Of a stretch of 13,717 bases of DNA, positions 6,537 through 13,692 are shown piece after piece. Every line of letters starts with the position of its first letter. Positions within the stretch are counted from its first letter, which is position 1. Origin of the DNA: Ruminococcus sp. UBA1394 (GTDB lineage: Bacteria; Bacillota; Clostridia; Oscillospirales; Ruminococcaceae); the NCBI GenBank assembly GCA_002305725.1, contig DBQM01000032.1, positions 1 to 13,717 of the forward strand, read 5' to 3'. Under the pieces are notes generated by a model that saw only the letters and a list, made by a program, of their open reading frames with translations, did no database searches and had not been told where the DNA came from. Made by a program: the position numbers and the translations under genes.

Positions 6537-6818
6537 ATGAAAATACCGGATAAAAAGAAATTAGTCACTATCGTTTTAGTTGAATTAATTATCTGTATAG
6601 TTTGCATGATACCGAGGCACTCAGAAATGTATTACGAAGAAAAGAAGATGGAAACTGAAAAAGATACTGCTGTATTTTACAGCATTACATATTATCACAA
6701 AATACTGAAAGACGAACCTTATGGTTCAGGTACACATATATGCGAATCTGGAGTTATTATAAGACTGTTTCACTTTATTTTCGTTCATACTGAAGGAGCA
6801 CAGCTTGTTACATTATAA
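6537..6818 (+). CDS. small single-TM protein of unknown function, tandem copy A
   Basis: A 93-residue protein with a basic N-terminus (MKIPDKKK), one hydrophobic segment (about 9-25) serving as membrane anchor or uncleaved signal, and an extracytoplasmic domain of about 65 residues. It is about half identical to the next gene product; conserved blocks are YYEE, YSxTYYHxI, PYGSxTHxCxSG and the terminal QLVT. I do not recognise the family, although the layout resembles small anchored proteins common in Clostridia. The start codon lies 3 nt after the TAG of the methyltransferase remainder (TAG-TTT-ATG) and has no ribosome binding site, so its translation probably depends on coupling to that upstream frame, which is now interrupted. 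Its extracytoplasmic half has diverged most near the C-terminus. Confidence 0.6.
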   Translation: MKIPDKKKLVTIVLVELIICIVCMIPRHSEMYYEEKKMETEKDTAVFYSITYYHKILKDEPYGSGTHICESGVIIRLFHFIFVHTEGAQLVTL

Positions 6819-6835
6819 TCAAGAAAGGATAGTTA

Positions 6836-7108
6836 ATGAAAATACAAAACAAAAAGAAATTCTTCATTGTTACTTTATTAATTCTTATTATCTTAATAAT
6901 GCCAATACACACTGAAAAATACTATGAAGAAGATAAAATAGAAGTAAGCAGATATACGGCTATACTATATAGCTATACATACTATCATCAAATTATAAAA
7001 GAAAATCCATATGGTTCTGACACTCATTCTTGCAAATCAGGAACTATACTCAGAATACTTTGGTTTACTGATGTTGATGATTATGGAACTCAGCTTGTTA
7101 CACAATAA
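6836..7108 (+). CDS. small single-TM protein of unknown function, tandem copy B
   Basis: A 90-residue paralogue of the preceding gene product. It has MKIQNKKK, a hydrophobic segment (about 9-24), then a polar domain with YYEEDK, TAILYSYTYYHQI, PYGSDTHSCKSG and TQLVTQ. A single three-residue gap at the end of the membrane segment aligns the two over their whole length. This copy has a clear AAAGGA (6824-6829) 6 nt before its ATG, so it can be translated independently. One conserved Cys in the polar domain of both copies (THxCxSG) could form an intermolecular disulfide or bind a ligand. The family is unrecognised. The gene ends at the hairpin shared with the convergent gatB. Confidence 0.65.
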   Translation: MKIQNKKKFFIVTLLILIILIMPIHTEKYYEEDKIEVSRYTAILYSYTYYHQIIKENPYGSDTHSCKSGTILRILWFTDVDDYGTQLVTQ

Positions 7109-7110
7109 TA

Positions 7111-7147
7111 AATTAAACCTGCCAGAATTTATTTTCCGACAGGTTTT
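7111..7147 (-). terminator. terminator of the ligA-gatCAB operon (probably bidirectional)
   Basis: On the - strand, 7134-7146 pairs with 7115-7127 as a 13-bp stem with two G-U wobbles and a 6-nt loop, followed by the T-rich AATTTATTATT. On the + strand the same two positions become C-A mismatches, leaving a 7-bp outer stem (AAACCTG/CAGGTTT) followed by TTTTCATTTT. The better pairing in - strand RNA suggests it mainly serves gatB, while it could also stop transcription of the small-protein genes. Confidence 0.75.
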
Positions 7148-7151
7148 CATT

Positions 7152-8588
7152 TTATGATTCAAGCATTCTTGTAACAGTTTCTTTAACGATACCCGGGTTA
7201 GCCTTGCCCTTTGACGCTTTCATGCACTGACCAACCAGATAGCCGAGAGCATTTGTCTTGCCGTTTTTGTAGTCGTTGATTGACTTTTCGTTGTTTGCAA
7301 AAACTTCCTTAACAAGATTTTCAATGAAGTCGGAATCAGAATTCTGAGCCAATCCCTTTTCCTCAATGATTTTGTCAACGTCACCGTCATTTTTCATAAT
7401 CTCTTCAAAGACTGTCTTACCGGCTGAATTGGAAATAACGCCTTTTTCAATCTTTTCAATAAGCGCTGTCAGTTTTTCAGCAGTAAGATTTGTTTCAGAA
7501 ATCAGCTTGCCGGTTTCGTTGGTGTACTTTGCAATGTCGCTTAAAATCCAGTTGCTGATACTCTTTGGCTTGCACTTATTCATAGCACAGCATGAATCAA
7601 AGAGTGCGGATTTTTCCATATCCTCTGCAATGAGAGTAGCGTCAATCTGCGCAAGGGAATAATCGTTTACATATCTCTTGATTTTAGCGTTAGGCAGTTC
7701 CGGAATCTGCTTTTTAAGTTCCTCTACCTTTTTCTTGTCAACAACAATTGTCAGCAGGTCAGGCTCAGGGAAGTACCTGTAATCCTGTGCGTCCTCCTTT
7801 GAACGCATTGGGAAACTCATACCCTTAGGGTCGTCCCAGCGGCGTGTTTCCTGAATTACAGTACCGCCGTTTTCAAGAATTTCAATCTGACGCTTTGCCT
7901 CGTACTCAATGCCTCTTACAGCGGCGCTGAAACTGTTTACATTTTTCATTTCAGAACGTGTACCAAACTCCTTAGCACCTTTTTCTCTTACAGAAACGTT
8001 TACGTCGCATCTGATTGAACCTTCCTGCATTTTACAGTCGGAAATACCGATATACTGTAGTATGGACTTGATAGTTTCAAGATAAGCCTTAGCTTCGGCA
8101 GAACTTCTTATATCCGGCTCTGAAACTATTTCAATGAGAGGCACTCCGCAGCGGTTAAGGTCAACAAGTGAACCGGCGAAAGACTCGTCATGCAGAAGCT
8201 TGCCGGCGTCCTCTTCTATGTGTATTCTTGTAATGCCGACAGTTTTCATTTCGCCGTCAACCATAAATTCAAGCTTTCCGTTTTCGCAGAGCGGCACATC
8301 AGCCTGTGAAATCTGATAAGCTTTAGGGAGGTCAGGGTAGAAGTAGTTCTTTCTGTCCTGCTTGCAGATGTTGTTAATGGTACAGTTTAAAGCGTGTCCC
8401 ATTTTAATTGCGTAGTCCACAACCTTTTCGTTAAGGGTAGGCAGTGTTCCCGGCATACCCATGCATACAGGGCAGACCTGTGTATTTACTTCAAGACCAA
8501 AAGCGTTTTTACAGTCGCAGAAAATTTTTGATTCGGTATTCAGCTCTGCGTGCACTTCAAGACCGACAACAAGTTCATAATCCTTCAT
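7152..8588 (-). CDS. gatB: Asp/Glu-tRNA amidotransferase subunit B
   Basis: The tRNA-binding and phosphorylating subunit of GatCAB. It activates the side-chain carboxylate of Glu-tRNA(Gln) or Asp-tRNA(Asn) with ATP and receives ammonia from GatA. The 478-residue product is full length. It opens YELVVGLEVHAEL, and has a four-cysteine zinc site (Cys24 and Cys26 in FCDC; Cys39 and Cys42 in CPVC), the signature DRKNYFYPDLPKAYQ (about 78-92) and RIHIEEDAGK (121-130). The C-terminal helical and YqeY-like tail domains contact tRNA. A perfect AAGGAGGT (8597-8604) is 8 nt before the ATG and overlaps the gatA stop codon. It is the last gene of the operon. Confidence 0.97.
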   Translation of the reverse strand: MKDYELVVGLEVHAELNTESKIFCDCKNAFGLEVNTQVCPVCMGMPGTLPTLNEKVVDYAIKMGHALNCTINNICKQDRKNYFYPDLPKAYQISQADVPLCENGKLEFMVDGEMKTVGITRIHIEEDAGKLLHDESFAGSLVDLNRCGVPLIEIVSEPDIRSSAEAKAYLETIKSILQYIGISDCKMQEGSIRCDVNVSVREKGAKEFGTRSEMKNVNSFSAAVRGIEYEAKRQIEILENGGTVIQETRRWDDPKGMSFPMRSKEDAQDYRYFPEPDLLTIVVDKKKVEELKKQIPELPNAKIKRYVNDYSLAQIDATLIAEDMEKSALFDSCCAMNKCKPKSISNWILSDIAKYTNETGKLISETNLTAEKLTALIEKIEKGVISNSAGKTVFEEIMKNDGDVDKIIEEKGLAQNSDSDFIENLVKEVFANNEKSINDYKNGKTNALGYLVGQCMKASKGKANPGIVKETVTRMLES

Positions 8589-8602
8589 GTTAAATTACCT
8601 CC

Positions 8603-10066
8603 TTAAAGTGACTTTGACAGAACGTCAAATCCACCGCAAATCTGTTCGTAACCGAATGCCGCATTCAAAAGCTGCTGTTCGCTGAATTTACTGCCAATAA
8701 GCTGAAGTCCCATAGGCATATTTTTGCTGTCTTTGCCACATGGCAGACTGATTGCCGGAAGGCCAGCAATATTTACTGTAACTGTGCATACGTCGTTATA
8801 GTACATCTTGACAGGGTCGCCGATGTTTTCACCAATTTTGAAAGCGGAGGATGGTACAGTAGGAGTTGCAATAATGTCACATTCCTTAAAAGCGTCCGTA
8901 AATTCAGCGCTTATTCTGTTCTGGACTCTCTTTGCCTTTTTATAGTAAGCGTCAAAGTAACCGGAACTCAGCACGAAAGTACCCAGCATAATTCTTCTCT
9001 TGACCTCGTCACCAAAGCCTTCGCTTCTTGTCTTTTCGTACATATCCACAAGTCCGTCATAGTCCTTTGCACGGTAGCCGTACTTAACTCCGTCAAATCT
9101 TGCAAGGTTAGAGGAAGCCTCAGCAGATGCGATTATATAGTAAGTATTAATTGCATACTGTGTACTCGGAAGTGAAATTTCCTTGATTTCTGCGCCGTTT
9201 GATTCCATTTCCTTAATTGCCTTCATAACGGAATCCTTTACCTCAGCGTCAATTCCTTCTCCGAAATATTCCTTGGGCACACCGATTTTAAGACCCTTTA
9301 AGTTGCTTTCAAGTGCTGCGGCATAGTCCGGATATTCCATGAATTTAGAGGTTGCGTCACGTCTGTCATGACCGCATATAACGCTCTGGAGCATTGCAAC
9401 ATCTTTAACTGACTTTCCGAGCGGACCAATCTGATCGAGTGATGATGCGAAAGCAACAAGACCGTATCTTGAAACACTTCCGTAAGTTGGCTTCATTCCA
9501 ACTGCACCGCAAAGTGCCGCTGGCTGACGTATAGAACCACCTGTATCAGAACCAAGTGTCAGAACAGCCTCTCCCGATGCAATGGCAGCAGCAGAACCGC
9601 CGGAAGAACCGCCCGGAACACATTCGGTATTGTGGGGATTTCTTGTGAGGTGCATATATGATGTTTCAGTAGAAGAACCCATAGCGAATTCGTCCATGTT
9701 CATTTTACCGAGAACAGTCATTTTAGCATTGTTTACCTTTTCCATGACTGTCGCATTAAACGGCGGAACATAGTTTTCCAGCATTCTTGAAGAACAGGTA
9801 GTTTTTATGCCTTTAGTGGAAATATTATCCTTGATACCGATCGGAATACCAGCAAGAGGGTGGAGATTTTCTCCGTTAGCCAGAGCCTTGTCAACAGCTG
9901 CTGCATTTTCCTTTGCAGATTCCTCACAAACTGTAACATAAGCGCCGACCTTGTCCTCAGTTTCATGAATACGTTCAATTACATCATTGCATATTTCAAC
10001 AGCGCTGCACTCTTTGTTTCTGAGCATTTCTGAAAGTTCAGAGGCAGTTTTTTCATATAACTTCAT
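8603..10066 (-). CDS. gatA: Asp/Glu-tRNA amidotransferase subunit A (glutaminase)
   Basis: Amidase-signature subunit of GatCAB that hydrolyses glutamine and sends ammonia through a channel to GatB. The 487-residue product has the complete Ser-cisSer-Lys triad: Lys79 (in GIPIGIKDN), Ser154 (in PGGSSGGSAAA) and Ser178 (in GSDTGGSIRQPA), at the same positions as in well-studied GatA enzymes. The surrounding GAVGMKPTYGSVSRYGL is also conserved. The start has AAAGGAG about 8 nt upstream, and gatC ends 15 bp before the ATG, so the three subunits are co-translated from one mRNA. Confidence 0.97.
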   Translation of the reverse strand: MKLYEKTASELSEMLRNKECSAVEICNDVIERIHETEDKVGAYVTVCEESAKENAAAVDKALANGENLHPLAGIPIGIKDNISTKGIKTTCSSRMLENYVPPFNATVMEKVNNAKMTVLGKMNMDEFAMGSSTETSYMHLTRNPHNTECVPGGSSGGSAAAIASGEAVLTLGSDTGGSIRQPAALCGAVGMKPTYGSVSRYGLVAFASSLDQIGPLGKSVKDVAMLQSVICGHDRRDATSKFMEYPDYAAALESNLKGLKIGVPKEYFGEGIDAEVKDSVMKAIKEMESNGAEIKEISLPSTQYAINTYYIIASAEASSNLARFDGVKYGYRAKDYDGLVDMYEKTRSEGFGDEVKRRIMLGTFVLSSGYFDAYYKKAKRVQNRISAEFTDAFKECDIIATPTVPSSAFKIGENIGDPVKMYYNDVCTVTVNIAGLPAISLPCGKDSKNMPMGLQLIGSKFSEQQLLNAAFGYEQICGGFDVLSKSL

Positions 10067-10081
10067 AGCTTAAACTCCTTT

Positions 10082-10354
10082 TTATTCTACAGTTTTCGGT
10101 ACAACAAGACATCCGGCCTGAACCTCAGGCGCATTTGCAAGCAATTCTTCACGCTTGAATTTGTCTGCAACAGCCTTGTCCTCACGCAGGGTCATTGGAT
10201 TTTCCTCATCAAGCAGGGTGAGGGGACCATCTACATCGGGCATATTGTCAACCATGTTTACGATTGTTTCCATGTCCTTTTCAAACTTTTCAAGCTTGTC
10301 GTCCTCAATTTTAAGGCGAGACAGCTTTGCTATGTGTTTAATATCAATTTTCAT
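10082..10354 (-). CDS. gatC: Asp/Glu-tRNA amidotransferase subunit C
   Basis: Small belt-like subunit that wraps around the GatA-GatB interface and stabilises the complex. The 90-residue product begins MKIDIKHIAKLSRLKI, the typical GatC opening, then has a helix with EKFEKDMETIVNMVD and the central DGPLTLLDEENPMTLREDK that lies across GatA. I place the start at the ATG at 10354, with AAAGGA (10363-10368) 8 nt upstream. A Met three codons earlier (10363) would sit on that ribosome binding site. It begins 15 nt after the ligA stop. Confidence 0.93.
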   Translation of the reverse strand: MKIDIKHIAKLSRLKIEDDKLEKFEKDMETIVNMVDNMPDVDGPLTLLDEENPMTLREDKAVADKFKREELLANAPEVQAGCLVVPKTVE

Positions 10355-10369
10355 AACAACCATCCTTTT

Positions 10370-12355
10370 TTATTTTGTAATATCAATAAGCTCCTGCTCG
10401 GTCAGAATCTTTATACCAAGCTGCTGAGCTTTTGTAAGCTTACTTCCGGCGTCCTCTCCGGCAACAACATAATCTGTTTTCTTGGAAACAGAGGACGAGA
10501 CCTTTCCGCCGAATTTTTCAATCAGTTTCTGTGCATCACGTCTTTTCATGGTAGGCAGTGTACCGGTCAGTACAAATGTCTTACCCTCAAATCTCATATC
10601 TCCGCCATCTGACGCTGATTTGTACATCATATTAAGACCATATTCACGGAAACGCTCAATAATTTCAAGCCTGTGGGGTTCTTTGAATGCCTTTTCGACA
10701 TTCTCCGCCATAATCTCACCAAAACCGTCTATCTGCTCGATTTCCTCTGCCGACGCATTAATGATACTGTCAATATCCTTAAACCTTGCACACAAAAGCT
10801 TTGCTGCTTTAGCACCGATATTTCTGATACCCAGCGCAAAAACAAGTCTGTCCAGATTGTTACTCTTAGACTGCTCAATTGCCTTAATAAGATTGTCAGC
10901 AGATTTTTCAGCAAATCTGTCAAGTTCAGTCAGCTGTTCTTTTTTCAGAATGTATAAGTCCGCAACTGAATTTATCAGATTTTTTTCAAGGAGCAGTGAA
11001 ACAATAGCAGGTCCAAGCCCGTCAATGTTCATAGCGTCCTTTGAGGCAAAGTGAATTATACTCTTTAAAAGCTGTGCAGGACAATCTGTATTAGGACATC
11101 TCAAAACGCTCTCGTCATCATATCTTACAGCCTCAGTTCCGCAGACAGGACAGTTTTCAGGTAACTTAAAGGGGAGCGAATTATCAGAATGTTTTACAGA
11201 ACGAATAACTTCCGGAATAATTTCTCCGGCTTTGCGGACAAGTATAATATCGCCGATTCTGACGTCCTTTTCATCAATAAACTGCTGATTATGCAGTACC
11301 GCCCTTGAAACGCTTGTACCGGCAAGAATTATTGGTTCAAATACCGCAACAGGTGTTATAGCACCTGTTCTGCCAACATTTACTTCTATATCCAGAAGCT
11401 TTGTTTCCTTTTCTTCCGGCGGAAATTTATATGCAACTGCCCATTTTGGATATTTAGCAGTTTCACCCATTTTTCTGCGCTGCTCAAAATCGTCAACCTT
11501 TATAACAACACCGTCTATATCAAAGCTGAACTCATTTCTCATATTGCCGATATTTTCGATTTCACTAAGTATTTCTTCAACAGTACAGCATTGTTTATAA
11601 CCCGGAATAACTTTAAATCCAAGTTCTGCAATATAATCAAGAGACTGCTTGTGTGAAGTGATTTCAGTGCCGTCAATTTGCTGAAGATTAAATACGAAAA
11701 TATCAAGCTTTCTCTTTGCAGTAATTTTAGGATTTTTCTGTCTTAATGAACCGGCAGCGGCATTTCTGGGGTTTTTAAACGGCTGTTCATCATTAAGCTC
11801 CTGAAATTCAACCAGTTCTTTGAAACTTTTTCTTGGCATATATACCTCCCCACGGACCTCAATGTAGGGGAGAGGTGAGGACAATTTCATGGGTATAGAT
11901 CGAATGGTTTTAACATTTTCTGTTACATTTTCTCCGACAAAACCATTTCCTCTGGTAGAACCGGTCTTAAAAATGCCGTTTTCGTATTCAAGTGAAACTG
12001 ACAATCCGTCGATTTTGGGTTCTACAACAAACACCGGTGAATCCAGTTCAATTTTACATTTATTTACAAATTCTTCAACTTCTGAGAAAGAAAAAACATC
12101 CTGCAGACTTGCCATCTGAACTTTATGTTCAACCTTTTCAAAAGTCGAAAGAACTTCGCCGCCGACACGCCTGGTTGGTGAAGTTTCAAAAGCAAATTCC
12201 GGATTTTCTTTTTCAAGCTTTTTCAGTTCATTCATCAAAGCGTCAAATTCAAAATCTGAAATCTGAGGGTCATCAAGAACATAATAATTTTTACTGTGAA
12301 ACTCTATCAGTTCAGAAAGTTCATTAATTCTTTTCAGAATTTCTGATTTATCCAT
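10370..12355 (-). CDS. ligA: NAD-dependent DNA ligase LigA
   Basis: Seals 3'-OH/5'-phosphate nicks in replication and repair using NAD+. The 661-residue product has all domains: Ia (YYVLDDPQISDFEFDAL, 24-40), adenylation domain with nucleophile Lys114 in EPKIDGLSV, VRGEVYMP (167-174), DGVVIK (281-286), an OB fold, a zinc finger (Cys402, 405, 420, 425), helix-hairpin-helix repeats (about 435-560) and a C-terminal BRCT domain (about 588-661, GKTFVLTGTL). The motif usually close to HxxPMLSL is HKVQMASLQDVF (77-88), a variant. I choose the third Met (12355), which has GGAG (12362-12365) 6 nt upstream; the first Met is at 12382. It is the first gene of the operon with gatCAB. Confidence 0.97.
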   Translation of the reverse strand: MDKSEILKRINELSELIEFHSKNYYVLDDPQISDFEFDALMNELKKLEKENPEFAFETSPTRRVGGEVLSTFEKVEHKVQMASLQDVFSFSEVEEFVNKCKIELDSPVFVVEPKIDGLSVSLEYENGIFKTGSTRGNGFVGENVTENVKTIRSIPMKLSSPLPYIEVRGEVYMPRKSFKELVEFQELNDEQPFKNPRNAAAGSLRQKNPKITAKRKLDIFVFNLQQIDGTEITSHKQSLDYIAELGFKVIPGYKQCCTVEEILSEIENIGNMRNEFSFDIDGVVIKVDDFEQRRKMGETAKYPKWAVAYKFPPEEKETKLLDIEVNVGRTGAITPVAVFEPIILAGTSVSRAVLHNQQFIDEKDVRIGDIILVRKAGEIIPEVIRSVKHSDNSLPFKLPENCPVCGTEAVRYDDESVLRCPNTDCPAQLLKSIIHFASKDAMNIDGLGPAIVSLLLEKNLINSVADLYILKKEQLTELDRFAEKSADNLIKAIEQSKSNNLDRLVFALGIRNIGAKAAKLLCARFKDIDSIINASAEEIEQIDGFGEIMAENVEKAFKEPHRLEIIERFREYGLNMMYKSASDGGDMRFEGKTFVLTGTLPTMKRRDAQKLIEKFGGKVSSSVSKKTDYVVAGEDAGSKLTKAQQLGIKILTEQELIDITK

Positions 12356-12410
12356 AAATTTCTCCATTTCTGTTGCCTGCATTTACAGTTCAATAGCAAA
12401 TATATTTATA

Positions 12411-12439
12411 ATTATATCATATTTTATACCTTTTTTCAA
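12411..12439 (-). promoter_or_regulatory. sigma-A promoter of the ligA-gatCAB operon
   Basis: On the - strand, a -35 TTGAAA (12439-12434) and a -10 TATAAT (12416-12411) are separated by 17 bp, and TGA before the -10 adds an extended -10 element. Transcription would begin near 12404, about 50 nt before the chosen ligA start. It is the best promoter match in the window. Confidence 0.8.
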
Positions 12440-12478
12440 TAAAAAAACGTTATTATTATATTTTTATAAAAAATAATA

Positions 12479-12507
12479 TTGTTGAAATTACAAAATTATG
12501 ATATAAT
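12479..12507 (+). promoter_or_regulatory. promoter of the tyrosine recombinase gene
   Basis: TTGTTG (12479-12484) and TATAAT (12502-12507) are separated by 17 bp, with an extended -10 TGA. It is divergent from the ligA promoter, with the two -35 elements about 40 bp apart. Transcription from about 12514 would give a leader of about 75 nt that contains the palindrome at 12542-12573. Confidence 0.65.
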
Positions 12508-12541
12508 TAAAGAAAAAAGGAGAGTGAAACATACTGAGTAG

Positions 12542-12573
12542 TTATTTCGCTAAATGCAAATTTAGCGAAATAA
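12542..12573. repeat. perfect palindrome in the leader of the recombinase gene
   Basis: TTATTTCGCTAAAT (12542-12555) and its exact reverse complement (12560-12573) flank GCAA. As RNA this is a 14-bp hairpin with a GNRA tetraloop, 15 nt before the start codon, and no U-tract follows, so it is not a terminator. As DNA, 12544-12571 divides into 11-bp arms around a 6-bp centre, the geometry of Xer dif sites. The left arm shares T3, CGC at 5-7 and the final AA with the XerC arm of E. coli dif. Function is unproven: a recombination site, an autoregulatory operator or a translational control hairpin all fit. Confidence 0.8.
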
Positions 12574-12588
12574 GAAGTGGGAATAAAT

Positions 12589-13587
12589 ATGGATAAGAGT
12601 AAATTAAAGGAATATCCGGATTTTTTAAATGAGTTCTGGTTCAATTTAGTTGTTGCAAAAGGCAAATCGGAGCGTACTGTTGAAGGTTATCTGATTGATA
12701 TACGGACTTTCCTCAGATATCTTATTTACATGGATTCGGATGAAGAAATTGATTTTGATAAAATCTCCATTAAGAATTTTGATGTAAACCGTCTTGATAA
12801 TGTCAGCCTTCAAAAAATTTATGAGTATATTTATTTTCTTCAGGAGGAACGAAAGAATAACGCTAAAACTATTTCCAGAAAAATTTCCTCATTGAAAAGT
12901 CTTTATAAATACCTTACAAACATTGCAATGACTGTTAAAAATGATCCGACAACAAACCTTGAATTACCAAAACTGAAAAAATCCCTGCCTAAATATCTTA
13001 CACTTGAACAGAGCCAGGATCTGCTTGCATCTGCCGAAGATGACGGCAGCTATTCAGCGAGAGATTACTGTATTATCACGCTTTTTCTGAATTGCGGAAT
13101 GCGTTTAAGTGAGCTTGTGGGTTTAAATTTATCGGATATAAATTTTACCGAAAATAAAATGAAACTGCTTGGCAAAGGCAATAAAGAAAGATATATCTAT
13201 TTTAATAATGCCTGTCGTGAATCTTTGCTGGAATACATAAATTCCCGTGAAAATTCAGTACAGGATCCGGATGCAGTTTTTCTCAGCCGCAAAAACCGCC
13301 GAATCAGTCGCAGACGTGTTGAGCAAATTATAGACAATCATCTGAGAAAAATTGGTCTTTCAGGACAAGGATACTCTGTGCATAAATTAAGGCACACTGC
13401 CGCAACATTGATGTATCAGCACGGTCATGTTGATACATTGACGTTAAAAGAAATATTAGGCCATAAAAGCATTGCGACAACAGAAATATATACACATCTG
13501 ACCAGTGATATCCTGAAAAATGCTGCTGAAAGCTCACCTCTTGCCAATATACACCATAAAAAGAAAAAAGAAGATGATGATGAATAA
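12589..13587 (+). CDS. XerC/XerD-type site-specific tyrosine recombinase
   Basis: Phage-integrase family recombinase that cuts and rejoins DNA through a covalent 3'-phosphotyrosine. Xer members resolve chromosome dimers at dif. The 332-residue product has an N-terminal SAM-like core-binding domain (about 10-120, with SERTVEGYLIDIRTFLRYL) and a catalytic domain with Arg172 (CGMRLSEL), Lys196 (LLGKGNKER), His265 and Arg268 (VHKLRHTAATLMY), His292 (LGHKSI) and nucleophile Tyr301 (EIYTHL), so it should be active. Its length is somewhat above the usual 295-305, with a charged tail HHKKKKEDDDE. ATG 12589 is preferred over GTG 12577; neither has a strong ribosome binding site. XerC, XerD and a single-recombinase (XerS-like) system cannot be told apart here. 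No integrative element surrounds it. Confidence 0.9.
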   Translation: MDKSKLKEYPDFLNEFWFNLVVAKGKSERTVEGYLIDIRTFLRYLIYMDSDEEIDFDKISIKNFDVNRLDNVSLQKIYEYIYFLQEERKNNAKTISRKISSLKSLYKYLTNIAMTVKNDPTTNLELPKLKKSLPKYLTLEQSQDLLASAEDDGSYSARDYCIITLFLNCGMRLSELVGLNLSDINFTENKMKLLGKGNKERYIYFNNACRESLLEYINSRENSVQDPDAVFLSRKNRRISRRRVEQIIDNHLRKIGLSGQGYSVHKLRHTAATLMYQHGHVDTLTLKEILGHKSIATTEIYTHLTSDILKNAAESSPLANIHHKKKKEDDDE

Positions 13588-13635
13588 ATCTGAATGTAAA
13601 AAGTCAATGGGTTGCCCGACCCACCGAAAAAAAGT

Positions 13636-13665
13636 CTGTAAAAACGCAGTCAACTATGGTAAAAT
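13636..13665 (+). promoter_or_regulatory. candidate promoter of the gene at the right edge
   Basis: TAAAAT (13660-13665) is preceded by TGG as an extended -10. The -35 is weak (CTGTAA, 13636-13641, 18-bp spacer). Transcription would begin about 20 nt before the gene's start codon. The recombinase gene has no convincing terminator before it, so read-through is also possible. Confidence 0.4.
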
Positions 13666-13692
13666 ATAAATAACACAGGAGGCTGATTTTTT

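Noticed and set aside
12589..13587. Recombinase as the integrase of a prophage or integrative element
   Set aside because: No phage or conjugation genes, tRNA attachment site or flanking repeats are present, and the protein is built like a housekeeping Xer recombinase.
13604..13625. Short hairpin TGGGTT/GACCCA after the recombinase gene as a terminator
   Set aside because: The stem is only six pairs and no T-run follows on either strand in the right place.
13588..13692. LexA-type operator before the gene at the right edge
   Set aside because: The basic start MARRKREP raised the idea of a LexA-like regulator, but no GAAC-N4-GTTC palindrome is present and eight residues are not enough to identify the gene.
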